From Telmatactis stephensoni (lineage: Eukaryota; Cnidaria; Anthozoa; Actiniaria; Isophelliidae), in NCBI GenBank assembly GCA_029948255.1, contig JALIZF010001871.1, forward strand, positions 1,019,472 through 1,083,471: DNA of 64,000 bases, given 5' to 3'. The notes beneath the pieces are model-generated. The model saw nothing but the letters and a program-made list of their open reading frames with translations. It was not told the origin of the DNA and made no database searches. Below are positions 1-15,300 of this stretch, one piece after another (position 1 is the first letter of the stretch; the number at the start of each line of letters is the position of its first letter). Both the position numbers and the translations under genes were made by a program.

Positions 1-185
1 CGGCGCTCAAACAATGAAATTTGATCTTTACGCGCGTGCGCGGGGATACGAACCTTTTCTTCTCTTTCTCCTCCGGCAATCAAATTTCATTGTTTGCGCG
101 CGATGACGTCAATTTCCTTCTACCAAAAATAACCTAAATGCCGAGCACATCAATGTCTGCTTCGCTTTCTTAGTAATATATAGTA
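1..185. repeat. Diverged MITE copy, cut by window start
   Basis: The stretch with TTGTTTGCGCGCGATGACGTC followed by CATCAATGTCTGCTTCGC and TCTTAGTAATATATAG resembles the right half of the hairpin MITE at 7233-7508 (same order of CGCGCG, aTCAATact and cttcgctctcttagtat blocks). It sits in the intron after exon 12. Confidence 0.5.
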
Positions 186-321
186 CTTTGGTAACAGCGG
201 AAAAGCAAACATGGATTTAGTGAATAATAAAAAGGGTAAAATTTGTAAATCGTGATTAAGAAAACCCCGCAATGTCTAAACAGTAATGTGAGATCAAACA
301 ATATTAAAGCCTTTTGATTAC

Positions 322-380
322 CTATCCTGTTTTCAGGAGGAGAGTAGTAGCCGTTGACTTCTACAGGACTCTCCTGCCAT
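322..380 (-). CDS. M13 peptidase exon 12 (last one inside the window)
   Basis: Acceptor TTCCACAG^ATGGCA, donor ATAG^GTAATC. The first base completes a Leu codon with exon 11. Encodes WQESPVEVNGYYSPPENRI and leaves phase 1, as expected before the VFPAGI block. Too short to show up as an open reading frame by itself. Confidence 0.9.
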
Positions 381-3300
381 CTGTGGAAAGAAATGAAATC
401 ATTAGAAAAGAGTTATCGGGTAAGGTTTTCGTGATATCCGGAAATATCGAGTAGTTAATTTAATGTAAGATATCACAAACACACATACACACACACACAC
501 ACACACAAAATTAAGTTTCAGTTTTATCCACTCACGACGTGGATTATTCAAACAATGTATACTGACATTAGCCGAAGTCTGTCATTTGTAGGAAAAAGGT
601 TTGTTCAAGGATTGGCTAAGAGCTCAAAATTCGTTTAAATAATCGTTTAAATAAGATAACACGAGTCCGCTTGCCCATGTACGTTCGTTTTCATTATTTT
701 AAATAACTTCATTTCGTTTCATTTCGTTTTATTTCATTTCACTTCACTTCACTTCACTTCACTTCACTTCACTTCATTTCATTTCATTTCATTTCATTTC
801 ATTTCATTTCATTTCATTATATTTCATTGTATTCTCTTCTATGCTATCCTATTTTATACTATACTATACTATGCTATGCTGTGCTCTGCTCTGCTCTGCT
901 ATGCTATGCTATGCTATGCTATGCTATGCTATGCTATGCTATGCTATGCTATGCTATGCTATGCTATGCCTATGCATGCCATGCTATGCTATGCCTATGC
1001 TATGCTATGCTATGCTATGCTATGCTATGCTATGCTATGCTATGCTATGCTATACGGCGTTTTACTTTTTGTTCCTTGACAGTTGGTATTTTTCAAATTA
1101 CTTATTTACCGTAAATTAGGGAAAGCAGTAAGTAACATCCATCTAAACCGCTAAAACTGATTCCTGCACAAATTGTTTACACAGATCAGAAATGGAAAGA
1201 AAAAAAGTAAATTACTTACAAGTCCTTGTCAACTGGTTTTCCATAACTCTTTACTTGCTTCATTCTCAGAAAATGGTTTGTGGATTTAAAGTTTGAGAAA
1301 AAGTCATCAGTCACTTGAAGCTAAAAAGAAGAAAATAAAACAATCAGGGTAAATCATTGTGGGCAACATATTGATATTGTTCCATCTCCATAAACAAGGG
1401 AAGCCGGCAAATTCGAGGACAACCTTGAAAAAGTCAACGATTCCTAACATAGGATGACCTGTTTTTACACTGAAAACTGATCAACTATCAACTGCCTGTT
1501 TTGATAATAATAGAACTAATCAACTAGCAACTGCATTTTAAAGACATACATGTACAATACAGTCTACTTACTGATTGATAATGGTCTTCTAGTTTTGCAG
1601 GATCCTTTATGAAAGGCGGATACCCTATGGACAGCCTTATAGCGAGGGCCTAAACAGAAAAAGGAAAATAAACTTTAAATGAATACAAAGATGCTATACC
1701 TTTATATACACTTACTTAATACAAACAAACAAACAAATAAATAAACAAACAAGCAAACAAAAAACGCACGAACGTTCTAACGCAATGCAATATGGCTGAC
1801 CAATATATCGTGATCAGTATTTTTATTTTTATTTTATTTTATTAGCTTCGTCATTGCCGTTAGGAAATATAAATAAAGTTAAACTATTAATTGACAATGA
1901 CAGGGTTGACCGCAACAGCGTTAGCCAATTACTGCGGACCCAGATAAAAAGAACATTTACATACAACATTTAACTTGGTAACTAAGATTTCTGGCAGTAT
2001 TACATTTCAGACAAATAGATTTAAATGTACGTGAGTCTTCACAGTTATAAGTATTGTTGAGACATAAGACATAATATGACATCATTGCGGTCTTGAAGGT
2101 GTTTAAGTTATTCATAGTTAACTTTAGGTCTTCTGCTAAAACGTTCCAAATACGGCAACTTCTGACAAGGAATGATCTTTGGTAAGTGGATGTTTTGCAT
2201 CTTGGTACGATGTACGTTGGTGCAATCCCTGTCGATGCTCGCGTTGGTCTTGATGATGTACGAACGATGGGAAGAACAGATGGTTTCAAGGTGACAATAT
2301 TGTGAGTAACCTTGAAGAAAAATACCATGTCCAGATATTCATGCCAGTAACATAATGGAATCATTGATAGGGATAATAGTCTGGAGTTGTAGTCCACATC
2401 TGTAGAGAATGGCAACTTTAAGATGTACTTCGTGGCTCGCCTTTGAATTCTCTCTAGCTTAACTATTAGTTCAACTGATTGTGGTGACCACAGTTGGGTT
2501 GCGTATCCTAGATGAGAACGTACCAGAGCATAATACAGCGTGCGTCTGATGTTAGTACTGTTGATACACCGCGTGTTCCTTCTGATGTAGCCCAGTAGTT
2601 TGTTAGCACGTGCAGACTGTTCGTATACTTGGTTTTTCCATGTGAGGTCTTTTGATACCAAGATTCCTAGATCTCGTTCAGTTTCAGTGGATACAAGTGA
2701 AGAGTTGTTAAACATGTACGTAGAAACGACTGGCTTAGTTTTTCTGGTGATGCATTGGGATTTACATTTGTTTGCGTTAAAGGCAAGGCCAGACATTGAT
2801 GACCACTTTTCTAAGCTGTTAAGATCGGCCTGAAGTGATGTTGAGTCATCCAGAGATTTGATTGTCTTGAAAATTTTAGTATCGTCAGCAAACATAGCCA
2901 CTTTACTATATTTAATGGCCTCAGGTAAACCGTTCACGTACAGGAGGAATAGTGCTGGTCCAAGGATGGACCCCTGGGGAACGCCAGAGGTAACAGGTAG
3001 AGTATTTGAAGTGTCTCCAAGAACAGTTACACGTTGATGACGATCAGTTAGGTAAGCAGTGAACCAGTTGAGTAAGTTACCGCTAAAGCCAGATGTACAC
3101 AGCTTATGTATCAAGATTTTGTGGTTGACTTTGTCAAAAGCTTTTGTCATGTCAAGGTAAACAACATCAACTTGACCTCCAATATCCAATTGTGAGCCAA
3201 TGTATTCAAGCGCCTCTACAAGGTTGGTTACGCATGATCTTTTTGTAATAAATCCATGTTGGCATGGCTTGATTATGTCAAACAGATGGTCTTTGATTCT

Positions 3301-6300
3301 ATTAAAGATACAACGTTCCAGTACTTTGGACACAATCGACAGAAGTGAGATGGGCCTATAGTTTTCAGTATGTTGTCTCTCACCCTTTTTGAATACAGGT
3401 ACAACATTAGCCAATTTCCACTCCTGAGGTAAGACTCCATGGTGTAGTGATTTATTGAACAGATTGCAGAGTGATGGAGCAATTACACACGATGTTTCTT
3501 TCAGAAGTCGAGCAGAAATTTCATCCGGACCGGTCGCTTTGGTCACATCTAGGCCATCGAGGACTGCTTGGACTTCAGTAACAGAGAAGGATAGCTCTGT
3601 CATTGTTGGATCTACAGGTTCACTGGAGATCTCCGTCAGATTTTCAGATGTTGTAAATACCGATGAGAAGTAGTTATTGAACATGTTCGAAATATCCTCA
3701 GCATTGTCAGCGGTTGTTCTTGGTGATTGGTCAGTGTGGTCATTAGCTGATCTGTCAGTAGATGCTGAAGAAATTACATCGGGAATGTTATGGGATTTGG
3801 ATTTGCATTTGAGTATTGACCAAAAACGTTTTGTATTACTCTTGAATGATGATTCGAGAGAACCCATATAGTTATCTCTACTTTCCCGAAGTAGACGTTT
3901 CACTTCAGCTCGTAAGAATTTAAACTTTTCTCTCAGGTGATTGGATGGAGATTTCTTCAATTTCTGATGGACAGAGCTCTTTTTCTTTATCAAGTGCAGG
4001 ATTGCTCCAGTTATCCAAGGTACCGGGTTGCGTCCTTTGAGTCTTTTAGATGGTATGTAACGGGATACTGCTGACAAGAAGGTGTTTTTCCAACTATGCC
4101 AGTCATCATTAATATCAGCGTGGTTGATGGTTGAACAAAGGTTCGAAGTTGAGAGAGCAGCACGCAGTCCTATTGGTTTGGTTTGGTATTTAGTTCAATT
4201 GGGTTGGGATGGATTTTGTTGTTGTTGTTGTTGTTTTTGTTATTTTGTATTTTTGTGTTTGTTTGTTTGTTTGTTTGCTTTTTGTTTGTTTTTGGACATA
4301 TGTCAAGGTTAACTAATTTTTGAGTTGAAACAATAGAGAACCAATCCAATTTTACTAACGCACGATCTCATAATTTTCACGAGCGTTCTTTTGCATGTTG
4401 TGTGCGTTTATTTATTCATTAATTCATTTATTGAGAACTGTATAATAATTAATAACGAGGTGCTTTTTAAACAAATGACCAGATTGCAGGCGGTTTAAGA
4501 GTATAAATTGGATTGACAATTACATCACTTTGACCGTCGAAGTCTACATGAGAAGTTTAGAATTTCAGCCAATTACACCAAGCATATTTATCAGTTATAT
4601 ATTGCAAGCAGTGCGTTTATGCGATTGGTAGCGCCCTATGTTCAATTTGATTCTCTTATTCCGAATATTGCTTTTGTATGTCTTCAAAAGTAGTATATAT
4701 TACCAGGATCCTGCAAAAATTCAACAAGTGGTGGATGTCCTTTCTTTTTATTCTTGGAATTTCCCTATTATTAGCTAGGTAGAGTTAGCTCCGACACACA
4801 TTTCGAGTAATTTTATCCGCAAAACTTTTCAATGATCCAAGCAAAAGTGATCATTATTGAATTTTTACAGAGTAACAGTGGATAAATTGACAGCAACAGC
4901 ATGCGTATTCATTCACTGAAATGATTGATCTTAGTATATGTATTTCTTACTTCTGCTTGAATTCATTCTGGCATTCGGATGAAATCTGTATGCCACAGTG
5001 TCTACTGAAATGTCTATGATTTTAAATATCATAGAATGCTCTGAGATATGTTATCAACTAAACATGGTCATTCAATGAAATGTTGTGCTTCGGATAAACT
5101 CATGTCTAGGCTTAAGACGAGTGCGGCGAGTGACTAGAGGTTCGTCAAGAATGCATTAGAATTTATTTATTTACAAAATTGGGCATCTCAACTTTAAACG
5201 AACTAATTGTTACGTAGAGCTATCAAACCTTTTCTTTTGCTGTTTCTTTTGTTTTCGGATCCATCCATTTTTGGCTAGATAGTCTGTCAATGAAAGAAGC
5301 CCGAATATCTTCTGTCATGTCTTCAACCTGAATAATAATAAATGACTAATCAAACGAATAAACGAATAAATGAACGAACGAACGAACTAACGAACTGATG
5401 AATGAATGGATGAATGAATGAATGAATGAATGATGAGTGGATGAATAAAATAAATAAGGCTAGTTTGTTTTTACCGTTCTTTTGGATTGATCGTCAAAAT
5501 TAGCATCAACGTACAATAAGCCAAGTGTCATGTCAAATGGCTTTAGCATGATAGCAATGCATGTTAACCATCGAGTTGAAGCAGATGAACTATTGGCAAT
5601 CATGGGAAAATGGGTTGCTGTTAAGTATTTGCTCACCACACGCCACATAACATAGTCAGCGACAACAGCCCCATGTCTAGAAACAACAGAAAAGAGAATA
5701 TAAATTTGAGAAGAAAACTATATGCAAACTGAAATTGTCGTTTTCCTCTACATTTTCAACTTCATTCATTTGTTGTTGCAAGAGAAAGGGAATGTCTCTA
5801 TTGATTTAGGCTTTGAATTCATGTTCAATGTCTTGAGAATAAAAATTTGTATCTTACCCCAAGTCGACTGTTTCCTTGTAGACAGTATACAGGCTTCTAA
5901 AGTAGTTAACATTTGAAACTAATAGCTTTTCGTCCCCAGAAAAACGTCTGTCATAGATAATTTCTAAGATGCTCTTGAAAAATGTACACTTAGAAAAAGA
6001 AAAAGAGATACAATGATTTTAGAAATATATTCATTTATGCCATCCATCAAAGTTATATCAAAATATTACATCCTGACATGATTGCTGACCGAGCTAGCTC
6101 TGTTTGATGGGAAAAAAATGGCAGACACTACTCAAAAGTGTTGGATAAAATTTGGCTATGTGCCAAGGGCACATAACTGCTTTTATTATAAATAAGTAAA
6201 CATTCCTTTATGAAATGGTCAAATTGACCTTCACATAACAGTATAACCTCATCTTAAAATGGCCACGCTTTTAAGTAACAAAAAAAATGGATAGAAACAA

Positions 6301-9300
6301 CACCAAACCACATCACACTACACTTCACCACACCCACCACACCACACCATCTGGTCCTAACTGATTTTTTTAGCTTTTTAGTTATTTGTTAAGGCCAGTT
6401 CCTTTAACTATTCAATATACTTTCTCTTTAATTTATTATCATATTGTGACTTTATGGGCACAAATAAAGATGCCTTGTTGTTGTTGTTGTTATTGTTATT
6501 GTTGTTGTTGTTGTTATTGTTGTTGTTGTTGTTGCATACAACCAGCCAACACATCACAGCAAATCACTCCACACTACACCACACTACAACACACCGCATC
6601 ACTCCACTACACACAACAAAATACAACACAACACAACCAACACAGCACAGCTCATTTGATGGCTTCAAAATGGTCATTTATGCATACATCAACTAACAAA
6701 GAAGACCACAGAAAACCAAAACTGTTGCCTAGAAACCCATGTATGATAAACAAAAACACCAGAGTTCATTTGCTAGCTCCTTATGTTGCACACTTGCAAC
6801 TCGTAAAAATGCATCTGCGTGCTTTCCATTAAACATATGTATTACGCCTTTAAATAATACGGTTACAAGCAAAGTTATTGCGTTAGGCATTTCTATTTAC
6901 CGAAAATCTTGTTTTCCTGCAAAATTTTGTGATCGTCATTCTTAAGTCTGGCATAGGCTTCTTAGCAATAATACTTTTCGCTACAAACTCATCCAGTTCT
7001 GCCTCTGGTGTCTTACCGCTAGAAATCTATCAGAAAGAAGAAGACAAGTTAAAAAAGAGCTAACTTTATTTATTACTCGTGCCCAGGCCTTTAGGCCGGG
7101 AACGAGTTATAAACTGCAAATGTTTTTTTTTTCCTGTACGTGGTCGTCTCGAGAATGCAGCATTCTTGCGCAATCGGTCACGTGTTACACCCCTGATTGG
7201 TTAAGAACGTAAAAAACAATGCCCTTCATCAAGAGACCATAATACTAAGAGAGCGAAGCTCAGTATTGATGTCTGTGCCATGTTCGTGGCGTCTAAGGCT
7301 ATTTTTAGTAACTTCGCCATCGCGCGCGCAAGTCCCTCAACCAATAGAATTTGATTTTTGACGTGCGCGCGGACGGGATCGTTTTGAATTCTATTGTTTA
7401 AGAGCCTTGCGCGCGCGATGGCGAAGTTACTAAAAATAGCCTTAGCCGCCACGAACATGGCATAGACATCAATACTGAGCTTCGCTCTCTTAGTATTATG
7501 GTCTCTTGCCTTCATTCATCACCTCCGTAGTGAACGCCAGCGAGGAACTTTAGGAATGCAAGATGGCCGACTACAAAGAAAATAGCTTTCAGAGACAGGC
7601 TTTTCCTGCAGTAGCACAATGTAATTTGGAGCTTTTAACTCGAGGTATACCTATATACTTATAAGAGCTTCAGAATGGGCTGTTAGTTTGAGCTTCATCT
7701 CCAATATTTTGACCAAATATCGAACTCTAAATGGAGTACTTGAAAGAGAACCCTCGCGATAAACATGGATAAAGAGTATTTCCTATGAGCTATGAATCTA
7801 CGAATTTCTCATCCTACATGTTGCTAAACGAACATACGTAGAAGCAAGTCAATTGTATTCCTCATTCAAGCATTCAAGAGATCTTGAGAGGTTTTTGTAC
7901 TGAATTTTAATACGGAATTCTAGTGCAGACCATTGCATGGAACGGTTAGGTTCCATTGACCTTGTTGGTCACGTAACGTCTTTTATTATTTAAAACATCC
8001 GAAACATGAACGAAAAAATTCACGATTTGTTATTGTGTCAAAAACGCCGTTGTAGAAGTCTTTACAGCAAACAATTGAGATACATAGTGAAATAAAAAGT
8101 TGAATAAACTGGTATATTCGCTGGTAATATTTTGCATGTCGACTAATAGCTGCTGACAGACAAATTAATTGACTAATCAAATATTTTTTAGTTTAAGTTA
8201 GCCGATTCGAAAAGGGTCTTTATGTTACGGTTAACTATTTCCCGGAATGGTGAAGAATAGGTGAAACGGCTCGGGGAAGAGTACGAACGGGACCGGTCAC
8301 TGAAGCCTCTCCTAAAAGGGCTTCCGGGGCACGAGTGAACGCACGTGTGCGTCTAGTTATATTTTATATGCTACAAATTCTTTCTTGCACAGTGAATTAG
8401 CCTGCGTAGCGGCCCTAAGGGGAAGAGAAAGGGGCCGCTACGCAGGCTACAGTGAGTGGCATTATTTAGAAGGCATTTGAATAAGTTGAATTTTGTTGGC
8501 CGTCAATGTAACAGTTACCTCTGTTAACCCTTAGAGGACTGAGGAGGAGGGTATTCTTTCAACTCTCAACATACGCCTGTGTTTTACTACCCATAATATA
8601 AATCGAAAACACCCTGTATTTACAAACGATTTTCAAATAAATGGCCATAAATTGTCTATTGCCAGCGGTTTCCCCACAAAACAGCTTATGTACTTCATGT
8701 AAATCCCGCAAATCCTCTCGAAGCGACGACGTAATTTTCTACGGCCATAGCCGTACTTTGGTTCTTTAAGGGTAAATAAGTATTTCAATCAGTATTTAAG
8801 GTGGCCCGCGGGTATTTATTGTGGGGAGGCTCAATTTTTTTAGGTCAAATTTTGAGCGGGTAAATGGCAACCGATTTCTGAAATTTAAGACATCTTTCTT
8901 TTTTAGGGAGCGGTCATTAACTAATGGGTGGGGGGGGGGGAGTGGGCCGGTAAATATGCAAATGAAAGGACCCAAAATGTTTGGCCCCTCTCCTATGTAG
9001 AGCCCAGAAAATATGAGCCTCCCTCAAATGGGAGCCCCAAAAATTGTGACCCTACCCCCCTCCACTTTGTCCCATGGGTGGATAACATAATACACTTTTC
9101 AATTCATTGAAAATCTAAATCTTATATCTAGTGCTCTTACAAATATGACCACCAAATTAGATACAGTCAATGGGTACAATACTATTCATTAAAATACCTG
9201 TAGTTGAAACCCATGTTTTTCTATTTTCGAATTATCAGTATTTTACACCAAAGGGAAATCACTATATGAGTGGAATAACAGTGCTATTTTCATGATTTTT

Positions 9301-12300
9301 GGAAACATAATCAAACAAAAATGAGTATTGTGGAAAATTTCACTCTCGTGTTGCAATTCTGTTTGGAACTCCTGTGCCAGATCATTTTTAATAAGAATCT
9401 GAGGCAGCTCTCCCCCTCCATGTCCTGCATATTCTTGATCTTGTGACATTCAACAGCCTTGAGACGCTTTCATCTTCTTTCCTCTCCTCTTCATTATGTC
9501 TTTCATCATCTTCACAATCGTCACCTCCATCATCATCACTGCCAATTTCTTCCATCACAGCATCATCAAAGGCATCATCCTCTTCTGAATCATCACTTCC
9601 TTCATTATCCTCATAAGCGATGTCGTAATTGCCTTGTACGATGGATCTTGCAGTGTGTGCAGTCGCAATGTCCACTTTTTCTTGTTTCCGGGCACCTTAG
9701 AGTGGTTGAGCTTTTGCTTTGCAATGTAAATATCTAGCACAGCAACTTTTAGTTTTTTCAACTTCCCTTCCCGGTATAACACTTAAGAAATATAAAACGT
9801 AAACACGGAAAACCGTTTTATATTTCTTTTATAAAATAATCCAGCAATAATCGAGGCAATATTTTGATGAAAAGCGGCTCTTTAGTTGCTGATCAAAATG
9901 GCGACTCTCAATACAATCATCACCAATGAAATTCGAGTTTAGATGAGAGCGGCTGAATGAAATTTACAAGCAAACGTACCGAAAAGACTGGCGAAGATGA
10001 TTCAAGTGAAAACTTTCGCTAAAATGCAAGAAAACCGAGACCGGCATATCTCATTCACTCAAGGAAAAGGATGATCTTTTATTGAAAAGTCATGAGTGGT
10101 TGAAAACTATCAAATTGTTTACTCTTTTTGAAGAAGAAAAGCACCGAGAGAGCAACTATCACAGCCGAGTCGGAGCATTGAACTGGCGAAAAGTCATTTC
10201 TTGTGCAGAAAAATTGCTGTGTTTGAAGCCTTAGGATACCTGGTTGGCTAAATGAGACTGATTTTCCTGAAATAAGATGGTTAGTGTTCAATGTTTTTGG
10301 TTTACAAGTGTTTTAATAGACTTTTTTGTTGAGCTTGAGGTTGTTGTAAACCCTTTGTCAATGAAAAACAACTTTCGCGACGAAAGAGCTTGAAACCGAA
10401 AGAAAATGATAAAGACTCATACAAATATATTTTTCCTTGTTTACTACATTATCTCAGCTGTATTTATGTAAATACGATTATAAAAAAATAAAGTAATTTA
10501 AGTTTGAAAATGTTTTATCTGGTCTGTTGCTGCTTTTCATTCAGGGATCAATTTTTCTTTGAGCTCCAGTGTTTTGCATGCCGTGTTTATGGAATTTTTT
10601 GTTTGAAATTTACGGATAATTCCTTTTCCTCTTTATCAACGAGCTTTTTGCTTGCTTGTTTGCTTTTTTGTTTGTTTTTCTATTTGTTTGTATTAAGTAT
10701 TTGGGTCATGTCAAGCATATTTTGGTCTGCTGGGTTAGTAGTTTGCTAGGGATTTATTCACGGTAGTGTACTCGCGACTGGAAATTTTTGGGTGCTCACA
10801 CTTTTCCCATTCTAGTTTGTTTACTTTGATTTCTGCTATAACCAATTTTTTTGTTAGTTTTTTTTAATTTCCTTGCAGAAAGATTTTTTTGATGTTGAAA
10901 GAGACCAGAGAAACTGAGCCTTGTTTGGCGTACGGATGGCGTAGCGTGTTTAGATAGCCTCATCTAGAACGTTTCTGGGCCAATCAGAGTGAGCGTACTA
11001 TCCAAATTATTTTATAATTCCCAGTTGTAGCCATGGTAGAACATCCAGGAAATAGAGATGATCAAAACGACTATCGTAATGCTGGAGCAAGATGTAAAGA
11101 AACACTTCGAGAAAACAATTCACTCGTCTGGGAGACCACTCCCTGTCTTATTGACAATAAATAAATAATCTTATCTTATCTATCTAACAACAAAAGCAAC
11201 TCTATCCATTTCAGTAACGGTACCTTTGCAAGTTTGACTTCGAAATCAAAGACTGCCATCATTTTTCTATAGGATGAATAGAATTCGTCGCGCCCAAACA
11301 TTTCAGCAATAACTAACGCTGCTCTCTTCAACGCTGCCTGTAGTTTGTAACGACAATGGAAACGAAAACTCATTAATATACTCAAATATTAATAACCACT
11401 AACCATAGGATCGGAGACAGAGAAAGATGAGAAATAGCGAGTCTTAGAAAGAGAGAGTAAAAAGAAGACTGGAAAGAAAAACCAAATTAAAAAAACTAGG
11501 CAACAACAACAACATCATCCAGAGAAAAAATACAACAAAGCAAGCAGGCACACCGCAGATCAAGCAAACATAAACAACCAAACTGAAATAAACGAACGAA
11601 CAACGAGGAAGGAAGGAAGGAAGAAAAGAAGGGAGGGAGGGAGGGAGGGAGGGAGGGAGGGAGGGAGGGAGGGAGGGAGGGAGGGAGGGAGGGAGGCTAG
11701 GGAGGGAGGGAGGGCAGACTAGTCCAATGAAACAATATCAATTGTTTACCAAAATCACATTCTCTATATTACTTACCTAAATATGTTTGACTTACCCTGC
11801 TGCTAGAATCGAGATACATTTTTATATCAAACGTTAGAACAGCTGGACGCATCTGTATGCAAAAAGAAAGATTCCATGGATAACTATTATATTTGGTGAC
11901 ATGCTTTCTATGGATCGGATTTTAACTAAAAATTATCAATAACCACATGGCCAGAAATTATGGTTTTCTCTGTTCTGAATTTATTGATTAATCAAGCTAA
12001 ACTAAAGCGCCAAATGTAAATTTCGCCCTTCAATACACATATAGTCATCCAGCGCAAAGCGTTTTAGATGTAAAAATGTACGATCAAATATTTCATCCAT
12101 TTGCTTTAAATTTTGTGGGTGCAATGTATAACGACCATATTATCAGAATCCAACAACGCAAATGACTTTAACGATTTCGATTCTGTTAGGGATATGACAC
12201 TTTTTACTGTGTTAATTTTTGCAAACTTAATATTATTAGAGAATATATGGGACATTGGCGTCTATGTTGAGAAATTGGAAGAGATTAAAAACAATAGAAT

Positions 12301-15300
12301 ACAGTACTCTTTATTCATCCTGTTTTTCAACCTGAACGATTTTTTCCCTCGGTGAAATTCCTTTTTTTAATTTCTTTTTCTTTTTTTTAATAATTTCCAT
12401 TTTAAAAAGTCGAAAAAGTCATTACCGCAAAAAAATTCTTTTAGGCCGCCATCTTGGATTTATTGAGGTAGCGCGCGCTAGCGTGCGCAGAAAAGTGCGC
12501 GTGAACAATGCCCGCAAGATGGCAGTCAAAAATGCTGTTGTTGTTGTTATGGCTTTTTTTTTTTTGATTTTTTAAATGGAAATTACTTTTTGAAAAATGA
12601 ATGCTACCGAGGAAAAAATCTTCCAGGCTGAAAAATCACAGAAAAAGGATGGGAAAGATTCTACTGGACCGGGTCTCCTCTCGGTATTCAAGATGGAGGA
12701 CACATTTTTAAACTTTACGGCTCAATATCTCGGAAAAGAATACGGTGACCCCCAATTTTTATTTCAATGTTTGACAAAGAATTACGTACATAGGCTACTA
12801 ATATTCTCAATTTGAGAAAAAAAGTTATGGTAAAATCATAATAAAAACATGGATTTCCGTGACAACTTTGAGCTAAGTCACGGCAAGCGTCGCTCATGAC
12901 TGCCAATTCGAATTAAAAACAACAGCTATTACAAATGTTTTTACATACTATTATTCTATGGGCTATTAAGCGGTCGTGTAAATAAACATTGAGCAGCCCA
13001 TTTAGTTTTTCTACAAAAAAGACTTCTATGCTCGACTCGATATTTCGGATAAATAACCATCCGCACAGCATTAATAAACAAGGCTCGGTGTGAACAAAAC
13101 TTATATTGGCGATTTCTCCAAATTTCTGTCTCGGAGGCCTAGTTTTGAATTTCTTTGTGCGTGATCAACCAAAATATCGAAAGAGGACTATTAGAGTAGA
13201 GAACATCTTACCTGTAAGATTGTGTTTGAGGAATCATATGGGTCCGGACGTGTTGTCACTCCGATTAAAGAATCGACGTCTAGATCAACGGCAGCTTTTC
13301 CTATCCGTGTTGCTATGGAAACGCTGGGGTTATAGTTACCAGACACCCTCCAGCCACCATAGGTAATGATAAGGTTGAACAATGGTCGAAATTTCCGGGA
13401 CTTTATTGCTGCGGTGTTCAAACATGTATTGTAAAAATGTGCAGTCTTCATGACAGCGAGGTTCTGAAAACGAAACCGTCAGATAGATTTAAGAAGCTAA
13501 AGTGTCTATAATAGAAAAGTAGATAGTTCAGTTTGGCTATCGGATCAAGGACCAAAACGGTAATTTGGCCGAAGCTTGTTGAAAAAGCAAACAACAACAA
13601 CAACAATCAATCAATCAAACAAACAAACAAAGGCAAGGATTATGCTAAACAATGTTCTATCCAATTTTTCTTAGACAATGATCCATGAGTCAGCCTGTTT
13701 ACTCTTCAAGTTTAGTTTGGTTTTTGCAAAGAAGCGAAAACTAATGAACTTATAATATAAGTTTATTAGAGATTATTATTATCAAGTAAGTATCCTAAAT
13801 ATCCAGAAGGCTATAAACCTGCGGCGGAAGCCTTTGTTATCATAATCCACGAAAAACAATTTTGTGTGAGCTTTTTTAATTAGAAAATCCATGAATAACA
13901 TACAATCGGCTCTTTTCCAAGGACGATTTTGGGAGAAAGAGGGAACAAAGTAAAAATGAAATACTGACCTCCCAATCCCATAGGGGAAGAGGCTCCGATA
14001 CATATTGGACGGGGATGATCGTCGTTTTGATTCAGGGGAGAACATCACAGTATTTGGTACCTCTTCGGTTATTCACAGTCAGATACTGCAACGTTTACGT
14101 TTGTGTAAATCGGTACCTTGTAGGGATCTCACATTAACAACAAAGCCGAACCGTTGGAAATTCTTACCGAAATTTATCTGGGATATTGTACAATTAAAGG
14201 CAATGGAAATGTGAAAATGTTGTTTAATTCTTTGTGAATAATGTAGAATTTAAAGCAACCACAATTTGAAAACGTCGTAGAGTTTTTTGGCACATTTTGG
14301 CATAAAAAGGAAAATTCCGCCACATCCCTACAAAAATATATTGGAGTCCCCCATCGGCTCCAAAGCTCTACGTTGTACACAGACTACGCTACCAATTGGT
14401 TGTACACGACTTTCATTATGTAAGCGCTAACCTTAGAGTAGTTGAATAAGGCTTTTTCAAGAGCTTGCTTTACAATGAGGAAGTTTTCCATAGTAAGACT
14501 TGTTATTTTACTGGACCATGTCTGGCCCTTCTTCAAAGGATGTCTTTTCTGCCATCCACCACAAGCATAGGCGTAGAAATCCTGACATGGATCCGCACTT
14601 TGGTTCATGTTGTGCACAATTTCTACAAATTTACAAACTTACATACGTGAATATCAACAAGGAATAACTGTTCACCGTACATGAATTCGTTACACTTTTA
14701 CAAGTGACTATTCAGGTATCCAATAAGCATAAATCAGCCTTAATTATCATACGTTACTAAATATTTGTCTGTTACTTCTTGTTTGCTTGTTTGTATGTTT
14801 TTTGTTGTTGCTGTTGTTTTGTTTGTTTGTTGATTTCACATTTTAAGAAATAGAATGTGTTTTTTTTAATTACTGCAGCATGCACGTGCAAGACATTGTT
14901 TGTTCGTGAGTTTATTTTGAATCCTTTGAAACATTCTTTTGCACAAACGTACAAGGGTGGAGCAAGGGTAGCCGGTAGGGGAGCAAGGGTGGCCGAGTGG
15001 TTAGACCGCTTGCCTCTCACCGCTGTGGGCCTTGGTTCGATTCCCGGACGGGACACTTCATATGAGTTGAATTTGTTAGTTCGTTCTCTCCCTTGCTTCA
15101 AGGGTTTTTCTCCGGGTCCTCCGGTTTTCCTCCCTCCATCAAAAACGAACTGGTGAGTCGAGTGATTATTTGCAAAATATTCAAGGTAGAGGTAGTGAGT
15201 GTGAGAGTACAGTGTCCCTCAGTTAGTGCGCAAGCACTATAAGACTAGGACACTTAAATAAACTGTTATTATTACATGGATGCCTTTCCATTTACAATGC

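Noticed and set aside
827..1119. Three overlapping plus-strand frames rich in LCYAM
   Set aside because: Translation of the ATGCT pentamer array in all three phases; no gene.
322..1320. M13 gene as a truncated pseudogene lacking HExxH
   Set aside because: Exons 11 and 12 are intact with a good donor at 322, so the missing part is simply beyond the window.
14985..15055. A functional tRNA gene
   Set aside because: A and B boxes are present, but the sequence does not fold into a full cloverleaf by eye and continues into a SINE body and tail.
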